A stretch of DNA of 64,000 nucleotides, from positions 36,180,106 to 36,244,105 of the forward strand of contig CP136063.1 of assembly GCA_032622095.1 (NCBI GenBank). Direction: 5' to 3'. Below are positions 1-13,389 of the stretch, piece by piece. The notes below the pieces were generated by a model, which was given only the letters and a program-made list of their open reading frames with translations, was not told the DNA's origin and did no database searches. Position numbers and translations under genes: made by a program. Source of the stretch: Siphonodentalium dalli (Eukaryota; Mollusca; Scaphopoda; Gadilida; Siphonodentaliidae). Numbering within the stretch: the first letter of the stretch is position 1; the number at the start of each line of letters is the position of its first letter.

Positions 1-2607
1 TCGAAATTACGATTCAGATTACATTTTCCGTTGTATCTGTCGCATTCATACCTAAATTTGAGATCGCAAAGGAACAGGCGAGACGACAACTGCGTGAGCG
101 TGAATTTTGTCCTATATACATGTATATATTGTTTCAAAACCAGTAGGAAAAGATTACTTTTTGAATTTCTGTGTTCATGATCTATACCTATAATGATATT
201 CTTTTGTGTTGGATTAACGGGGAACTGGTTGTTTCTTGTCCATGTTGAAATTTCTATTATAACAGTTTGGACATGGGGACAATCCCAGAACATATGAAAA
301 ATTGTTTCTTGTACGTTTTGACAGCGATTAAAAAAATCGTCGACTCGAAGGTTAGCCATCTTCATAATTTCCATTTCATTCATATGATGTCACCGTGTCG
401 ATTTCAGCGAAAATTGACGAACAACGTCATGGTTTAACTTTCCCCATTGACCGAATTCGCCTAAATCTGCATGCATGTATCTTCAGATTTGTTCGTGCAT
501 AATTATGTGTTTGTTTCGATTCCAGACAATAGTATGATATTTATGGATTATCAGATGCATCTATGTACTATGTAGTCTTATGATAACAATTAATTCCATA
601 TTAAGAGTATGTTATTTAGTTTCGCACAGTACAGTACAGTACAGTACCAAGTGCTGTGCATTAAAGGCCAACCGTCGCACAGTAGAACGGTAAATTCATG
701 ATTTGAATCTGATTATATCAAATCACGAATTTCGATCACTTTGCACTCGTCCCGCAGGGTGTAGACTGTATTTACTAGTGTCGTTATTTATTATGTCATG
801 TTTTCTGAATAAAAGGTCAACTACCGCTATGAATGAACTTAAATCGTAATTCAATATTCATAATTCTCATTTGCAGTAAGTGAAATAAATTATCGACGCA
901 AAACGAAAAAAAAAACATAGACGATCACCGTGTATCACACATATGGCAACATACAATGAAGAGCGTCTGTCTTAATTTTTTGATAGAATATTTTACTTCT
1001 CAGGATATGCCAATATCTCATTTTATATCTCATATCATATCGCATCGCATCGAAGACAATTATTCAGATACAAGAGACCAATATCGGGACATGCACTACG
1101 TTACAACCACATTGAACGTTGATTATTGCAAATAATATCAGTACTATATATGACAAAACACTCTTTATTGATAACTCTTTTCGTTGCGCCAACAAATACT
1201 AGTAACAGAGGTAAGACGATACATGCATCGAACATAATGATGTGGCCATTACAGTGGGTAAGAAAATCTTGATTGCCTTATATCGGATTGAACCAATATT
1301 GCTTATGTTGAATAATATCACATAACGCTCTTTATTGTCTTTATCCAATTACAGTTACTTTCGAATTGAATATATGTTTTATATTCGTAAACTAAACATT
1401 CTTCCAATATCTCATGACAGAGACACCCGACGATTTCAAATGTATATATAATGCTACATGTATATTTCACCATAAACACATTTAATTTAAAAATGACATG
1501 AATATACACAACCCAATGTCCCTAAATCGACAAATCGAACATGTAACGTGATGGGGTAAATCCATTCGAAGAACCGACTTTTGATTTATAATTTTTTTAT
1601 TTAAAAAATTTCCGTTCAATAATTACATTTATGATTATCGATAGTTGCAAAACAAATGTCTCCAACTATATACCCTCGTATTAATTAGGAGTGCGAGATA
1701 TGACCGGTTACATAGCCAACAAATCGCGCATCGCGATACACAATTCTGTTCATCTATTATCCATTATTCGTTCTTTAAAATTGCTTTATTCACGCCGGAG
1801 AATAAGAATTAAATACAACGGCATGCAAAGAAGCATGATCAAGTCGTTCTACTAAGTCGATTAAATAGGTCAGCCACCTGTTCGTCGGTCATGCGTTTGG
1901 CGTTGTTGTTTTTGTGTAAAGATTGGTATACCATTGTCACCATTGGCACACAGAAGAGTTCGTTAATAGAAATGATGTCGCCAAAAGGCTCAAAATGTAA
2001 GTCGTGCTAATCATTTGTCGTTCATCGGACTTGAACTGCATATTAGAGAATTAAATCATTCCCGTTAACAGTCACCGATAAACAATTGACATAAACGTGT
2101 CTCATCGCAAGACTCGCAGTAAACCGCGTCAATAGAGACAGCGTTCCGAACTTCCGAATTTTTGGATTACTCCCCCTGGACTGTGTTTAAATGAATTAAA
2201 CAACAAACGTGGTATGTTTTTGTACTTGAAAGTCGTGTAATCCCATACGACCTTGGCCTTAAATAAAACATTCCAATGAACTGAAGTAGCTGGTATTGAA
2301 GGATTAATCAAATTAATGAACTATTAAATAATGACTATGATTGAATATATGTTTTTTTTCCCAACCAATTCATGAATCCCATATGAAGGGCTGCATCCAT
2401 AAATACTAGGGTATCGTATCTAGATACGTATTGTATCGCGATCCGCATATCGCGATACGTATCGTATCGCGACACTGGGCGTACCTCCCACCCCTAGTAT
2501 TAATACATAATTTTTAATAATTAAATTATTAAGAAAGTTGACAGCGCTAGAAGTGAATTTTCGCTACGAACACGTGACCTTCCAAACCAATTACGATACC
2601 TCATTGG
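1..2607. other. gene-poor AT-rich DNA
   Basis: I see no convincing gene here. Open frames are short and have no recognisable motif. Visible items are a short CAGTA-type run at about 625-648, two copies of a ctctttattg motif (1161-1170 and 1329-1338), each following an aataatatca block, and a palindrome cluster listed separately at 2411-2472. Confidence 0.6.
2411..2472. repeat. cluster of overlapping GTATCG/CGATAC palindromes
   Basis: About 60 bp is built almost wholly from GTATCGTATC, its complement and TATCGCGATA, so many alternative stems are possible. It stands out from the surrounding AT-rich DNA by its CG content. It may be a fragment of a dispersed repeat. No function can be read from it. 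Confidence 0.6.
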
Positions 2608-2615
2608 CTAACCAC

Positions 2616-3561
2616 CAGTGTTCGCGCTGTCGGTAGCCAAATTAGCCAATGGCTAATCTTTTTCGAATTTGGCTAATAAAAATTTCATTTGGCTAAACTT
2701 TTGGCTAAACTTTTTTTGACCCCAAATAGAGACTGGAAGCATGAATTTTTGGCAAGTGGGTTTTTAATTCTGTGATGTGAACGATCTTGTCCGAAAACAT
2801 CGTATACGTACGTGGAAACCCGAAACCCGATCGCGGACAGTACAAAGGGAAACCCGTCACTCTGCACGAAACAGCAAAAGGTCATATCATTATTTTACAT
2901 TTAATCCGCTAATCCCCCATTGTCTGTATGGTCACTCACGGGGCTCCTGCACAATGCATGTTTATGATGACATTGTATTTATGACGGCCAAGGTTTATGA
3001 GCACCAAGTGTAAGACAATAGCTTAATCAGCCAAATGTGAATCACGACAGATATTTTGTCGCTATTTTTCGTCAATACCGATACATTCAAAATAATATCC
3101 ATGCGTTTATGACAGATTGTAATTTGATAATGGCGTAACAATATTAAGTTATTAGTTTCCAGAGATGTCACTTAGATATTTTCGCAAGGATAATTAATAT
3201 TTAATGATTTAAAAGAAGAAAGTGGGGAAATGTCCGGTTGGGAAATGTCCGTATACCCAATCCCGGGTTACCCCCCCCCCCCCCAAAATCACTTTTTCAC
3301 ATAAAGATTAATAATTTTTTAATAAATGACATATATAAAAATATTTCTAGTTCATCAAAATTAGTTAAATTATTGTGTATTTTACCTGTGCCTGTTAGAT
3401 TTGACGTTTTAGTCATTAATTGTGAACCGACCATAAAACGATGATTTAATTTGGCCATATTTTTTTTAATTTGGCCCAAAAAAATTTGGCTAAAGTTTTT
3501 TTCATTTGGCTAATAAAATTTTCATTTGGCTAAAAAAAATTTCGGTCCAGCGCGAACACTG
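2616..3561. mobile_element. non-autonomous hAT-type transposon
   Basis: The ends are perfect 14-bp inverted repeats, CAGTGTTCGCGCTG on the left and its complement on the right. The element is flanked by an exact 8-bp duplication, CTAACCAC, at 2608-2615 and 3562-3569. An 8-bp target duplication and termini starting CAGTG are characteristic of the hAT superfamily. Both ends carry several copies of a subterminal TTTGGCTAA/AGCCAAAT motif (2640-2710 and 3460-3535), as hAT subterminal transposase sites often do. The 946-bp interior has no transposase frame, only a 78-codon frame at 2777-3013 without motifs and a run of about 15 C near 3271. It therefore depends on a transposase supplied elsewhere. 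Confidence 0.9.
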
Positions 3562-3569
3562 CTAACCAC

Positions 3570-5201
3570 CTGTCACGTGTTCGTAAACAACTCACTTGCG
3601 CCCAAGTTTAGATACGCTAAGTTCCCGCGCTATGTATCGTTATTATTAACCCCGTGACCGGCAAGACAACTGTGTTGCACTATCACTCCAAAACGTGGAA
3701 AACTATTGGTCACATCCCGTTGCCACATCCCCCATTACTCATCTTAACTTCGTATGGTTCTTTTGTGTGACCAGATTGAAGCTGTCAAATTATACTAAAA
3801 GTTGTTAAAAAACATGGACACCTGAAGCCAATTTGGATTTCCCATTTGAATTCATTCCCTGCATACCATAATGCCTAATTCAATAATGTTATGTGCACAA
3901 AAGTTGTGTTGTGTTCACATATTGTCATGCATACTTATATATTTACATTTGTATATATGCTCTCCAAATTTGATGGAGGTGAACAATAAACTACACGTCT
4001 TGTGTCATCTAAAACAATTGCAACCAAAAGTTACGTTTCACGTTTCAACTCAACAAATACAGACGAATTCGTGGACGCTAATGGAAATGAAGTTGTGCCC
4101 CCAACTGGTTAAATACAGATAGCCTTCAACATAAGCTCACTCGCAAACGCAGATTTTGATATATTGCACTATACATGTGAACACACCCGATCAAATCGAA
4201 ACAGGCAAAACTTGTACATTTCGCAACATACACAATAGACCCTTCACAAATTACGAATGAAATAATTCCACTTTCGAAAAATTGTCATCGTTGCAATAAA
4301 TTGTCTAACTCGTCAAACTAACAATTATAAACATGCATGCATAAACAAGTGCATGCATGTTCACTTGTCTAATGGTACCGATGTATGCATGGATATCTTA
4401 CATGTACGTGGCAAACACAGTTTGTCTATTTGTAAAGACTTCATATCAATATATACCACACACGCGTTTCTCGGAATTCATGCAGGTGCAAAGATAGGAC
4501 GTAGCATGTCGTTTTGCGCAAGACACACGTGTCGATTTTACTCAAACGTATTAAACCAGTTTTCGTTATTCGAAGTTTTACTCACGGTGCTTTTGAAAAA
4601 GCTAACCAATTCATCGGGAGTTATTGCATCAGACATGTCTGATACGGGGTTTTTCCCTTTTTATGCTGATAGATATCATTCCAAAAAGCCCTCGATTATG
4701 TAGTCGATCCCAGTCTATCTGATACATTCTCATGGCAATTACTTTACTTAAAGATACGGGCGGCGTTGGCGCTGTGTATGCTGTTAAAATATTCACATCC
4801 GCCAAAAACCACCATAAACAGAAATAGTAAAATATAGACAGACTTTTTTCATATACCAATCAGAAATATGGCATAAACATTACGTTACTGTCAATGTTTT
4901 TCCCCTTTGTTATGTAAACAAAAGCAAAAAACGTTACATTTCCTGCCTTTTGTTTAGATCAGTATATGGTAAATATAAAGAGCGCTATTTGTTACTGTTT
5001 TCCTGATATAGAAATAATAAAGAGCGGTTATATCATTTTTGTGTGATCAACCAATATAATTGTGCTGTGGTATTTAAACAGAAGCACAACTTATGTAACC
5101 CAAGCAGGCTCTTGTTTACGTACATCACCGTACGTCTTGACGGCAATATACTATTTACGCGCTGATTATGTTTGGCATATATGAACAAAACTATATATAT
5201 T
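3570..5201. other. no recognisable gene
   Basis: AT-rich DNA with short open frames (for example 116 codons at 4353-4703) that show no domain, signal or repeat I recognise. Two minus-strand copies of the dispersed CGCTCTTTATT-type motif lie at about 4971-4985 and 5013-5026. Confidence 0.5.
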
Positions 5202-5465
5202 TTAGTATTCCTTCTGTTTATGGCGATTTGAACAAATATGAATATTTCTGCAACGAACGCCGCCCATGCCTTTAATGCGTGTTAATCGTCGATAATCATT
5301 CTTGACTGCGTAGTATTCTCGCAGTGATTCAGTTGTGTTGTTGGGGTGTTTTAAAGCTTTGTCTAAATTATTTGTTTCTGATTTCTGTGGCCGACATTCA
5401 TCATCAAACCATTTGGATAGACGATCCTGATGGTATACGTCCATTTTGATGTAGCTCGTTAACAT
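5202..5465 (-). pseudogene. fragment of a non-LTR (LINE) retrotransposon ORF2
   Basis: The 87-codon frame contains KWFDDECR followed by a charged, helical stretch ending LREYYAVKNDYRRLTRIK. A W-F/D-D-E-C motif followed by a Lys/Arg-rich 'Y...R..K.Y.RL.R.K' stretch is typical of the linker between the endonuclease and reverse transcriptase domains of LINE ORF2 proteins. Neither the endonuclease core nor the RT palm is recognisable next to it, so this is a small remnant. Related sense may continue upstream on the same strand to about 5590, interrupted by a stop. The assignment rests on motif recognition only. Confidence 0.6.
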
Positions 5466-5599
5466 ATTATTTGGGCAGATATGATAAGAATATAGTAGTC
5501 AGGCTGTTGCATAATTAGCCTGTGGATGCGTTGTTATGCGTTGTTATCCGCATAAAGTTTTTCAATTTCGTCGCGCAGAATTGAAGATGTCATAACTTG

Positions 5600-6349
5600 T
5601 TTAAAATGTTCCTCTGCTTTAGTAGTCCAATGAATACTAGGATCGGTATCTGTGCACTTTATGATAGTGGTGGGGAGTTACCGTTGGACCTACACAATTT
5701 ATTGGGTTTGGCATGCAATCAGTTGGTCAGTAAAACACCATCATTTTGGAGACATGTATATGTCAAAATATGCAGAAACGAGACATCCGTTGGAAAAAGT
5801 TCAACAATCAACTGGAACTAGGGTTCCAGCTGGGTTGTGGTGATGGCTGATATTTCAGTTGTACATGCTATACTCCAATGTTGAACTTTCGTCGCAGGTT
5901 TTTTCCAGATCTCATGCAATATATGTTATCTGTATAGTCGGAGAGATCGAACATTAAAATTGATTTCACTAATATGATATAAGTAATCATTATCCCTTTT
6001 TGCAATTACTAGAACACTTACAAGTAACACGAGACATGTGTCTTCCTGTGTATTCCATATGGGGTATTGCGGACACTTTTCCACCCAAGTAAAACCAAGA
6101 ACATTGCACAGATAATACTATCTAGTGTCTAGGATACCAACTGTATATCTTAATGGACAAATAGCGAACGGTTTATTAATATCGTGCCTCTAAACGAGTA
6201 GTTGAAGGCATATACAATAGCGCTTATTCGTTGGCGATGTAATGTTTCCGATCATGTTCTTTTGTGCATCGTTCATGTGCCGATTCTTTGACGATGAAAG
6301 ATTAAATGTGCTCTGGGTTATCGGATGCTAGCTGGGGTACCCGGTGTTG
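5600..6349. other. no recognisable gene
   Basis: Two overlapping frames of 74 and 63 codons (5597-5843) share the same DNA in different phases. Neither shows a motif. The rest is ordinary AT-rich sequence. Confidence 0.5.
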
Positions 6350-6944
6350 GTCATCTGGGGTAAACAACACCTATTCACGACTGTCCAGATAAAGTTACAC
6401 CTATATTTTTAAATTTAAAATAAACGCTCTGTATTGCGCATTATTGCTGCATCTTTAAATCGTTCGATGTTAACAAAACATGCCATATACCGTGACATGC
6501 CCCGCGTCATTTTCTTTTGTTCACCAATTTCCCCATATATCTTCTGGACTGATATTAGATACTATTTATTGAACATATACTACATTAGTCCCCATCTAAG
6601 TCACGGTGTCAAAGACGGCGATCCCGTGACATTTGCCTAGTCAGGTTACCTATCTGTACCATTTATTAGTGGCCCTTCAAGTCGTTAAAAACAATTATTA
6701 GCCATATGGGATAAACATCACACATTGCATTGACTATCCGGATAAAGTTACATATATATCTTATTTTCTAATGTTCAGTGCCGCTTTAAACCATATGATG
6801 CCACCAAACCCAATCCCGTGACATTCCCTGCGTCATTTAACTTTTGTGCACTAATTCTCCCACATATCTTCTGAAATGATAATAACGCTCTTTATTGATT
6901 ATATTCCCCTCTAAGTCATCTGAGGTCAAAGATGCTTATTCGTA
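6350..6944. repeat. degenerate repeat family carrying the AACGCTCTTTATT motif, left part
   Basis: Two long related copies are visible: 6355-6620 and 6709-6940 share gataaagttacacctata-type, cgtgacat..cc.gcgtca, tccccatatatcttct and ctaagtca..gtcaaagatg blocks in the same order. The AACGCTCTTTATT motif is at 6884-6896, with a one-mismatch version at 6423-6435. The repeat resumes at 13544, directly after the large transposon. This shows that the transposon inserted into one repeat copy. Confidence 0.7.
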
Positions 6945-7095
6945 GGGCGGCTAAGTGTAAAATCGTTCATTTGGTGATACAAGCATGAAATTTGGCACGA
7001 ATGATCAGTATGGGCCACTAAACAATATTGTTCGACAAACCACGGGAAAATCCAAGATGGCTACCATTTTCAAGATAGTCGCCATTTTCAGTTGA
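6945..7095 (+). repeat. left terminal inverted repeat of the 6.6-kb transposon
   Basis: Begins GGGCGGCTAAGTGTAAA and pairs with 13390-13541 in inverted orientation. The inner part contains alternating ccatttt and gatggc words that can fold on themselves. Confidence 0.8.
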
Positions 7096-7351
7096 GTCAG
7101 TTTTCAAATTTTGAAAAGTTAACCGATTTTACCGATGTATCACTCAAACAAGACCTCTTATGTCATTTCAAAAGATTGAATTGATAATTAAAACACAACC
7201 TGGGTATGTTAAGACAATATATTGTAACAAATAAGCGGTTTCATTTCAAAGTTTTGGCATTTTTATATCACTTAACTTCCAAATTGTGAAAAAACTTATG
7301 CCAGTACCTGGGATAGCTACACACATGTATTACAATCAGTTCTTATAGTCC

Positions 7352-9600
7352 TTTAAACTTGGCAGCGACTACTGCATAAAGTGGTGCATGGAAGCCCAAT
7401 ACAGTAGCATTTGCATCGCCCACTAGACGCCTTCTTGCAGCCGCATTTGACTGACTGCAACTTTTGGCAATTGGTGGAAGCACCATCCAGAACGGTTCCC
7501 AGTGACTGTCATGTTCTACCCATCCCCAATCTGCAGGATTGTGTAAGCTGGTTTACGTCCCCGTGTATGCCCTGCCTCGCATGCGGTTCGCTTGACATAC
7601 TATAACAGTGCAGACTGTGTAGGTGGAATAGCATTGTATGGTCTCTGATTCCGTGCAAAAAGATCTAGTCTGGATTCATTAATATTATTGGATGTATTTG
7701 AACGGTCGTGCATTATTATAACAAATCTATCGATTACAGAAATGTCATGTTCTGTGATGGACACTGGAGAATTCCTGAGCCTAGATAAAATTGATTAAGC
7801 TTCTGGAAATACATTCCAACCTTTGGAAAGATGATGTGCTGGTAGTTGATGTTGTGTTGTGGTCAATATTGTCCAAATCAGATGTGGCGAACAAGCCTTT
7901 TCTCATTATAGGTGCACACACAACTACATCTGTTTGATACTGCCTAACAACAACCTCTCCAAGCTGGTTTGAGATATCCATGACACGATCATAAGATATA
8001 CTCAGTCCGTTTTCATAGAACGTGTCAATTGTCCCGTTGCGTCTAGAGTTGAATGGTTGAATTGGCCGTGTTCAGGAACATTAAACGATAACTAGTTCAT
8101 AGATCGTCATAACTTTATATATGTATAAGTCTTTCTCGATAAGCACAGTACATACATAAGCTGGAGAACAGAGATGTTGGTATTAGCAAGGTGGTCGGAT
8201 AAGTGAAGCTCCCGCTTCAGAGCACGGGTAGTTATTCCAACGTCTGGTGTATCATGCGTTCAAATAAGGTCTGAGATTCTATGATACCATTGGCTATGAC
8301 GTGTATAAATCCGTTGTTACTTATAGAATGTTATTTGCTCTATTCTCCCTAACTTATACAACGGTTGTTATATACCAGTCATATCCACTTAATAATATGA
8401 TCTTGTTATATATGCGTGAGTGTTTCTACACTACATAATTTGTCTTCTATGTATTGTGCTTATTTATATACAATAACCTTAGCATTACAATCACTGGGGG
8501 AAGGAAACATATAATAATAAATGTTATATCTTCTGTACCATCGGACATCAATCAGGTTTTGTTTCCTTGTTTTTGCATACAGAGTGATGCCAGTGTAAAT
8601 AAGGAATGGTGTTGCACGGTCTTGACAGTGGCGACGATAAAGGCTTTGTCCTTATATCTAGTTGAAAACAGTTGAATTGTAATAATTGAGCGAATGCTAA
8701 ATCAGAAATTGTTGCACCATTTGTGCCTTGTTATCAGCACCATGCCCGATCACACATACGCATTGCAGAAGGCTTTGTGGTACAGAACTTTGTATACATC
8801 CTTGTTCAAACTTGTTGTCAAATTTGGTACGATGTTCGAGCATATGTTCCCGAATGATTACTTTTGCTCCAGCAATTTGTAGCACTTCAATATATTTACA
8901 AGCCTGAGATAGTACACAACTAACTGTGTCCGAGAAAGTCAAAAGCACATCTCGACCATGTTTGTGCTCCTCAATCTGAAGGATATATACCGGAAGTTCT
9001 TCCTTCAGTCTTGTGGAATTCACAGTTTGAATTTCACAGCTCAATTGATCAAGTCTATCTATGTATAATGCAGATAAATCAGAAAGTTTGAATATATCTG
9101 TGTCTGCTGTTGTGGAACTGTTTTTTGTCTCCATTATGTATGTCACTAATTCTGAAAAAGCGATTGCATCATTGTCACTGCATTTCAACTTGGTGATAGA
9201 TTTTTCATACTAGTTGGCAGCTTCAAGAGCTCGTGTACGGTTATATAATCCAACCAAGCAACTTGGGTAGTACTTCAATTCATGTGCAACTACATCACAA
9301 GCACTTAACTTCACGAGAAGAGGACCATCAGAGAAGAGGACCATAATTGAGAGTTCTTGCACATTTGTTTAACTCTTTCATCCAATTGCATTGTCGATGC
9401 TTCTCTTAAGTCGGATTGTGGAGTCTCCATGTCACACAGAAAGTACTTAACAGCTGCAGGCTTTAGTAGTTTTGCTAGGAGTATCGTCTGCCTCTTCAAT
9501 GACAAATAAATGTTGTTCCTGTGCCCGCTGCCACATTTGGTTACTGAGCCTGCATCTGCAGCTTACATGATACTTTGCCTTGTTTGTTCATAAAGTTTCT
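7352..9600 (-). pseudogene. decayed gene of a multicopy invertebrate family with Cys-rich C-terminus
   Basis: Read on the minus strand, pieces in several frames follow one another in a plausible protein order. 9505-9311 has a CDMETPQSDLREAS stretch. About 9310-9189 contains an EL.YYPSCLV..YNRTRAL segment. 9188-8697 is a 163-codon piece with VNSTRLKEELP and GRDVLLTF. 7981-7781 has QLGEVVVRQY and NIDHNTTSTTS. A piece ending at the stop 7352-7354 is Cys-rich (KCGCKK, CKCYC and further Cys pairs). I recall this order from a large family of uncharacterised, highly repeated proteins in molluscs and corals. Its biochemical role is not known to me. Stops and frame changes show that the copy is dead. 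It sits inside a TIR-bounded transposon, so it is likely the element's own gene or cargo. A further minus-strand frame at 9803-9588 may belong to it, but I cannot place it. Confidence 0.6.
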
Positions 9601-9809
9601 TCTGTACCACAACACCCGTCACGTCTCTGTGGATCAAACATGATCGGCATTGAGTTAATGGCATGACACAGTGGCACATTTGTTGCAATGTTTGTATAAC
9701 CACTTATTCTTTCTTCGGTGTGCATGGATTGACTTTTGGTGACGTCAGCTGTTCCTATGGTGTCTGCTATCAGAGACAGCACTTTTTCCAACCTGTAATC
9801 CATTTGTTT

Positions 9810-10751
9810 GGCGTGACGATTGATGCTTGCTGTGAGTTATTATAATCAACCATCTTCGAAAACTGGAAATCTAAAATAAGCAGAATACTACTGCCTTGTA
9901 TCTGTAATGTGCACATGTATATGAAATACACCGACATCAAAATTTCCGAAAATATTTCAATTTGGATTGTTTGAGTGCATGAGGTTAATTTTTTAGCTTT
10001 ATATAATTAACAATTTCTATGATTTCTTAATGATGCAAATGTTTTAATTATTCTACTTTTACAGTTTGAAATAATACTTTCATTCCATAAATAAAACCGA
10101 AAATGTAAAAACAAAAGTATACAAATGTGATGGTCAATACATGCATTTGAATGAGTGGGTGTCGGGGTCTGAGTGTTTGTATACATGTGTGTCTCTGTAA
10201 AGTTTATTCTCAATTTAATTAGTTAATTTGTATACATGTACTTCTAAGATAATAAGAGCAATGCAAAAGATAACAATAAACTGCATTTTTCTGATTTTAC
10301 TAATTTATGTCATTTTGGTGTTCCATATTTTTGACCAAATTTTTGGGGCAAATTGAGCAGCAAATTGTTTGAAATAAACACATTTAAAAACCTTTTTTTT
10401 ACATAAATGTAGCTCAAAACAATGTTTGATTATCGTAAAATGGATTATCTGCAGTTTATTCGCATTATGCACATTATGGAAATGATTTACTCACCTTGAA
10501 TCTTGTGTTATTGTCTTGTTTTTGACAGAAAAATTTGTCATCTGCTTCATAAAATAATCAAAACATTATGGAAGACTTATTTGTACAAAATATGTCATGT
10601 CAACAGTATTTAATTATTTCAAATATGAAATACATACAATTGATTACACTATTAATATTGGCAATTGTGTTGTCAATAATATCAACACCATTTTAAATAA
10701 CACAATACCAACTCGCACATGTACAATTGTACATGTACAATTGTACATGTA
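9810..10751. other. transposon interior without recognisable gene
   Basis: AT-rich DNA between the decayed gene and the nested element. The only structure seen is at 10716-10752, where ACATGT and ACAATTGT words alternate as overlapping perfect palindromes directly next to the nested element's left end. Confidence 0.5.
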
Positions 10752-13017
10752 CAGTACAGTCAGAGTGTGGTATAAGGAAAACACTCAACACGGTGGGAAC
10801 CCCACTGAGGCCACTGTGAATCACCGGCATTCACGGTGATTTTTCCATGGTGAACCCGAGTGGATCGGATTAAGTTGAATAAACAAACGTCCGGGTGACT
10901 TGTCGGTGACCACTGGGAATCACCGCGGATCACAGAGAATCGCTTCAAAACGCCGACATCTATATTGTATCACGTCATGCATAGCCGAAACCCTTTACTG
11001 TAGTTTATTCTAAAACATACACTCAGTGGGCCATGCATTGTATGCTGCTGTACATTATATTTATATTATGGTTGATATTTTCAGAAAATCCAGAATGATT
11101 AACTAGCTACATGTATAGGTAAAATAAATAAACAATTTGTTAATGTATGGATTTCTTCCGTCCCTCGATCACTTATTTCAAATTTTAAGCGCAAATCTCG
11201 TATTATTTACACACATGCACACACATATATGTATAATATGATGATTCAAGTCCATTAAAACAATTAAATCTGTTTTAATTTATTTTTAATAATGCTATCT
11301 TGTTTAGCAAAATGTTTAAAAGATCGAAATATGCGCGAAACGCAAATATGGATAACATTCCCAAGCTCCCTCATTTGTTCAGGCCCTTATATCAATGCAT
11401 GCATAAACTCTCCCAAGGGAAGTCTGATTCAGCTACGGTAGTGTATATGTTTGTTTTTTTTATTGGGGTTTTGGATTTAACCCTGGAGGAGTTGGAAGGG
11501 GCGGAACTACTTCCCTAAAACCAATGCACTTTTGAATTTTAATGATTATCATGCTATGGGTGTATAATAACATGAAGTGGTTGAAACGGTTGTATAGTGT
11601 AAATATATATATACCAGCTAAAAATGATAAAACAAAATGTCGGTGACCATTAGGAATCACATGAAAAAAAAATGAAATATGACTGTGTCCGTGTTATTTC
11701 AGACAATGGTAGTATAATGGGTGTCAGTTAGCTCTTACATAACCTTTGAAAGTTCCGCCATGTCTGTAAGAGGTGTCAAAATTACTTGTCCCCATTGCAG
11801 CGCCGCGCATAGGGTGCGAGTTTCAATCATAACCATATGAGCTACATTTACATGTACATGTAGTGTTCACTTTGCCATTCAGAATGCAGATTATATTGTT
11901 TCACAATTAAGTGGGTCTCGAGCTTCCGAATTATACCTGTACGTAATTTGGAAAGAGGTATAAAATATAGGTTGACTTTAATTGATACCGATAATCTATG
12001 TACATGCAAATGTATCCCGGGAAAATTGGATGCAAATAAAGATCATTAAACCAAAATTGGAAAGGTAACACGAGTAATCTGGTGGGTGATATAACGGTGT
12101 TAGTTTTACTAAAGTTTGAAAATGATATTATTATTACAATGATATATTGATAAATACGCGATATATTTAGTTGCACCTGCTCTGAACAAAACATGTATTT
12201 GATAATGTCAGAGATATTTACGAGCTGTACTCAGTTTTCGCATATAAGTGAAATAAACGCTCATTATCTCTACCATGTAATGACTATACTAACTGGGAAG
12301 AATGTTCGGGACCCAAACGTTCTTCGATCACAATAATACAACCAGAAAGATGCCGTTCATGTATAACAATGTTTAGCGTATTTATCAGCATATGCTGATC
12401 CATGATCCGCGATGTATCAAAATCGATCATAATTTTGACTTTCCAACCAACAAGTGCCTTTAAAATGAGCAAGAAGTTGAAACTGAAAACATTATGATTG
12501 TTTTTTTTCTCAAGTCAACATGTCAAAAAGTTTAAAAGATAAAAATGTGCGCGAAGCACACAAACGGACCACAGTATAATAAAGTCTTCCGTATACAGCT
12601 AATTTTAATTGTACATTACCATGTTGTCTTTTTCAATTTTTTTTAAATGAAAACAAATAAAAAGTAAATGGTGGAAAATGCAATTTTAATTGTACATTAC
12701 CATTTTGTCTTTTTCAATTTTTTTTAAATGAAAACAAATAAAAAAGTAAATGGTGGAAAATGCAATGCTATTCTGTTGCGAATACACGTATAAGCGTTTC
12801 GCAGTGATTGTCGGCAATCCACTGTGTTTCACAGTGATTCGCGGTGATATGTAGTGAGGTGGGAATAAACTGCCGTCACCTTGTTGATTAGACAATAGCG
12901 CCTTGCTAATTCTCTCCACTAAGGCCCACGCTGTTGAGTGGGCCACCGTGAATCACTCTCCCAAAAACATCCCCACCGTGTTGAGTGTCTTCCTTATACC
13001 ACACTCTGAGTGCACTG
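10752..13017. mobile_element. nested Tc1/mariner-like non-autonomous element
   Basis: The ends are inverted repeats of about 48 bp. The left starts CAGTACAGTCAGAGTGTGG and the right, read in complement, starts CAGTGCACTCAGAGTGTGG. Both continue through ataagga and cactcaacacggtggg. TA flanks both sides (10750-10751 and 13018-13019), and termini starting CAGT with a TA duplication fit Tc1/mariner. No DD34D-type transposase frame is present. Both subterminal zones (10800-10945 and 12800-12960) carry many copies of a GTGAATCAC/GTGATT-type motif in both orientations. It lies wholly inside the 6.6-kb transposon and is therefore a later insertion. Confidence 0.8.
12601..12766 (+). repeat. tandem duplication of an 81-85 bp segment
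   Basis: 12601-12681 and 12682-12766 are near-identical direct copies, starting aattttaattgtacattacc and ending gtggaaaatgcaat. Differences are one substitution and small changes in A and T runs. The duplication lies inside the nested element. Confidence 0.85.
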
Positions 13018-13389
13018 TATGTTAACAGCCTATTTACACATATCAGTTAAATAACAAAATTCAACAACTCCAGAAGAGAACTACCAAAGAAATTGCATGT
13101 CTTAAACAGATACACGAACTAAGTATATATGTTATGCAATATATAGACATAATAGTTGCAGTTGCTGACAAAGTAGTTATCTTGATATTTTTTGAAGAAT
13201 TTTGAGGACAAAATATCTGTAAAAATAAGAAAATAATCAATAAATTTTGAAAAATATAAAAAAAAATTGCATACGTATGATAACTCAACCTTTAAAATGA
13301 CCATATACTTATATATCGGGAAAATAAATAACCGAAAAGTGATTAGTGTATCTTATATATTAGGTAGAAGCTCAACGCGGTGGCCATTT

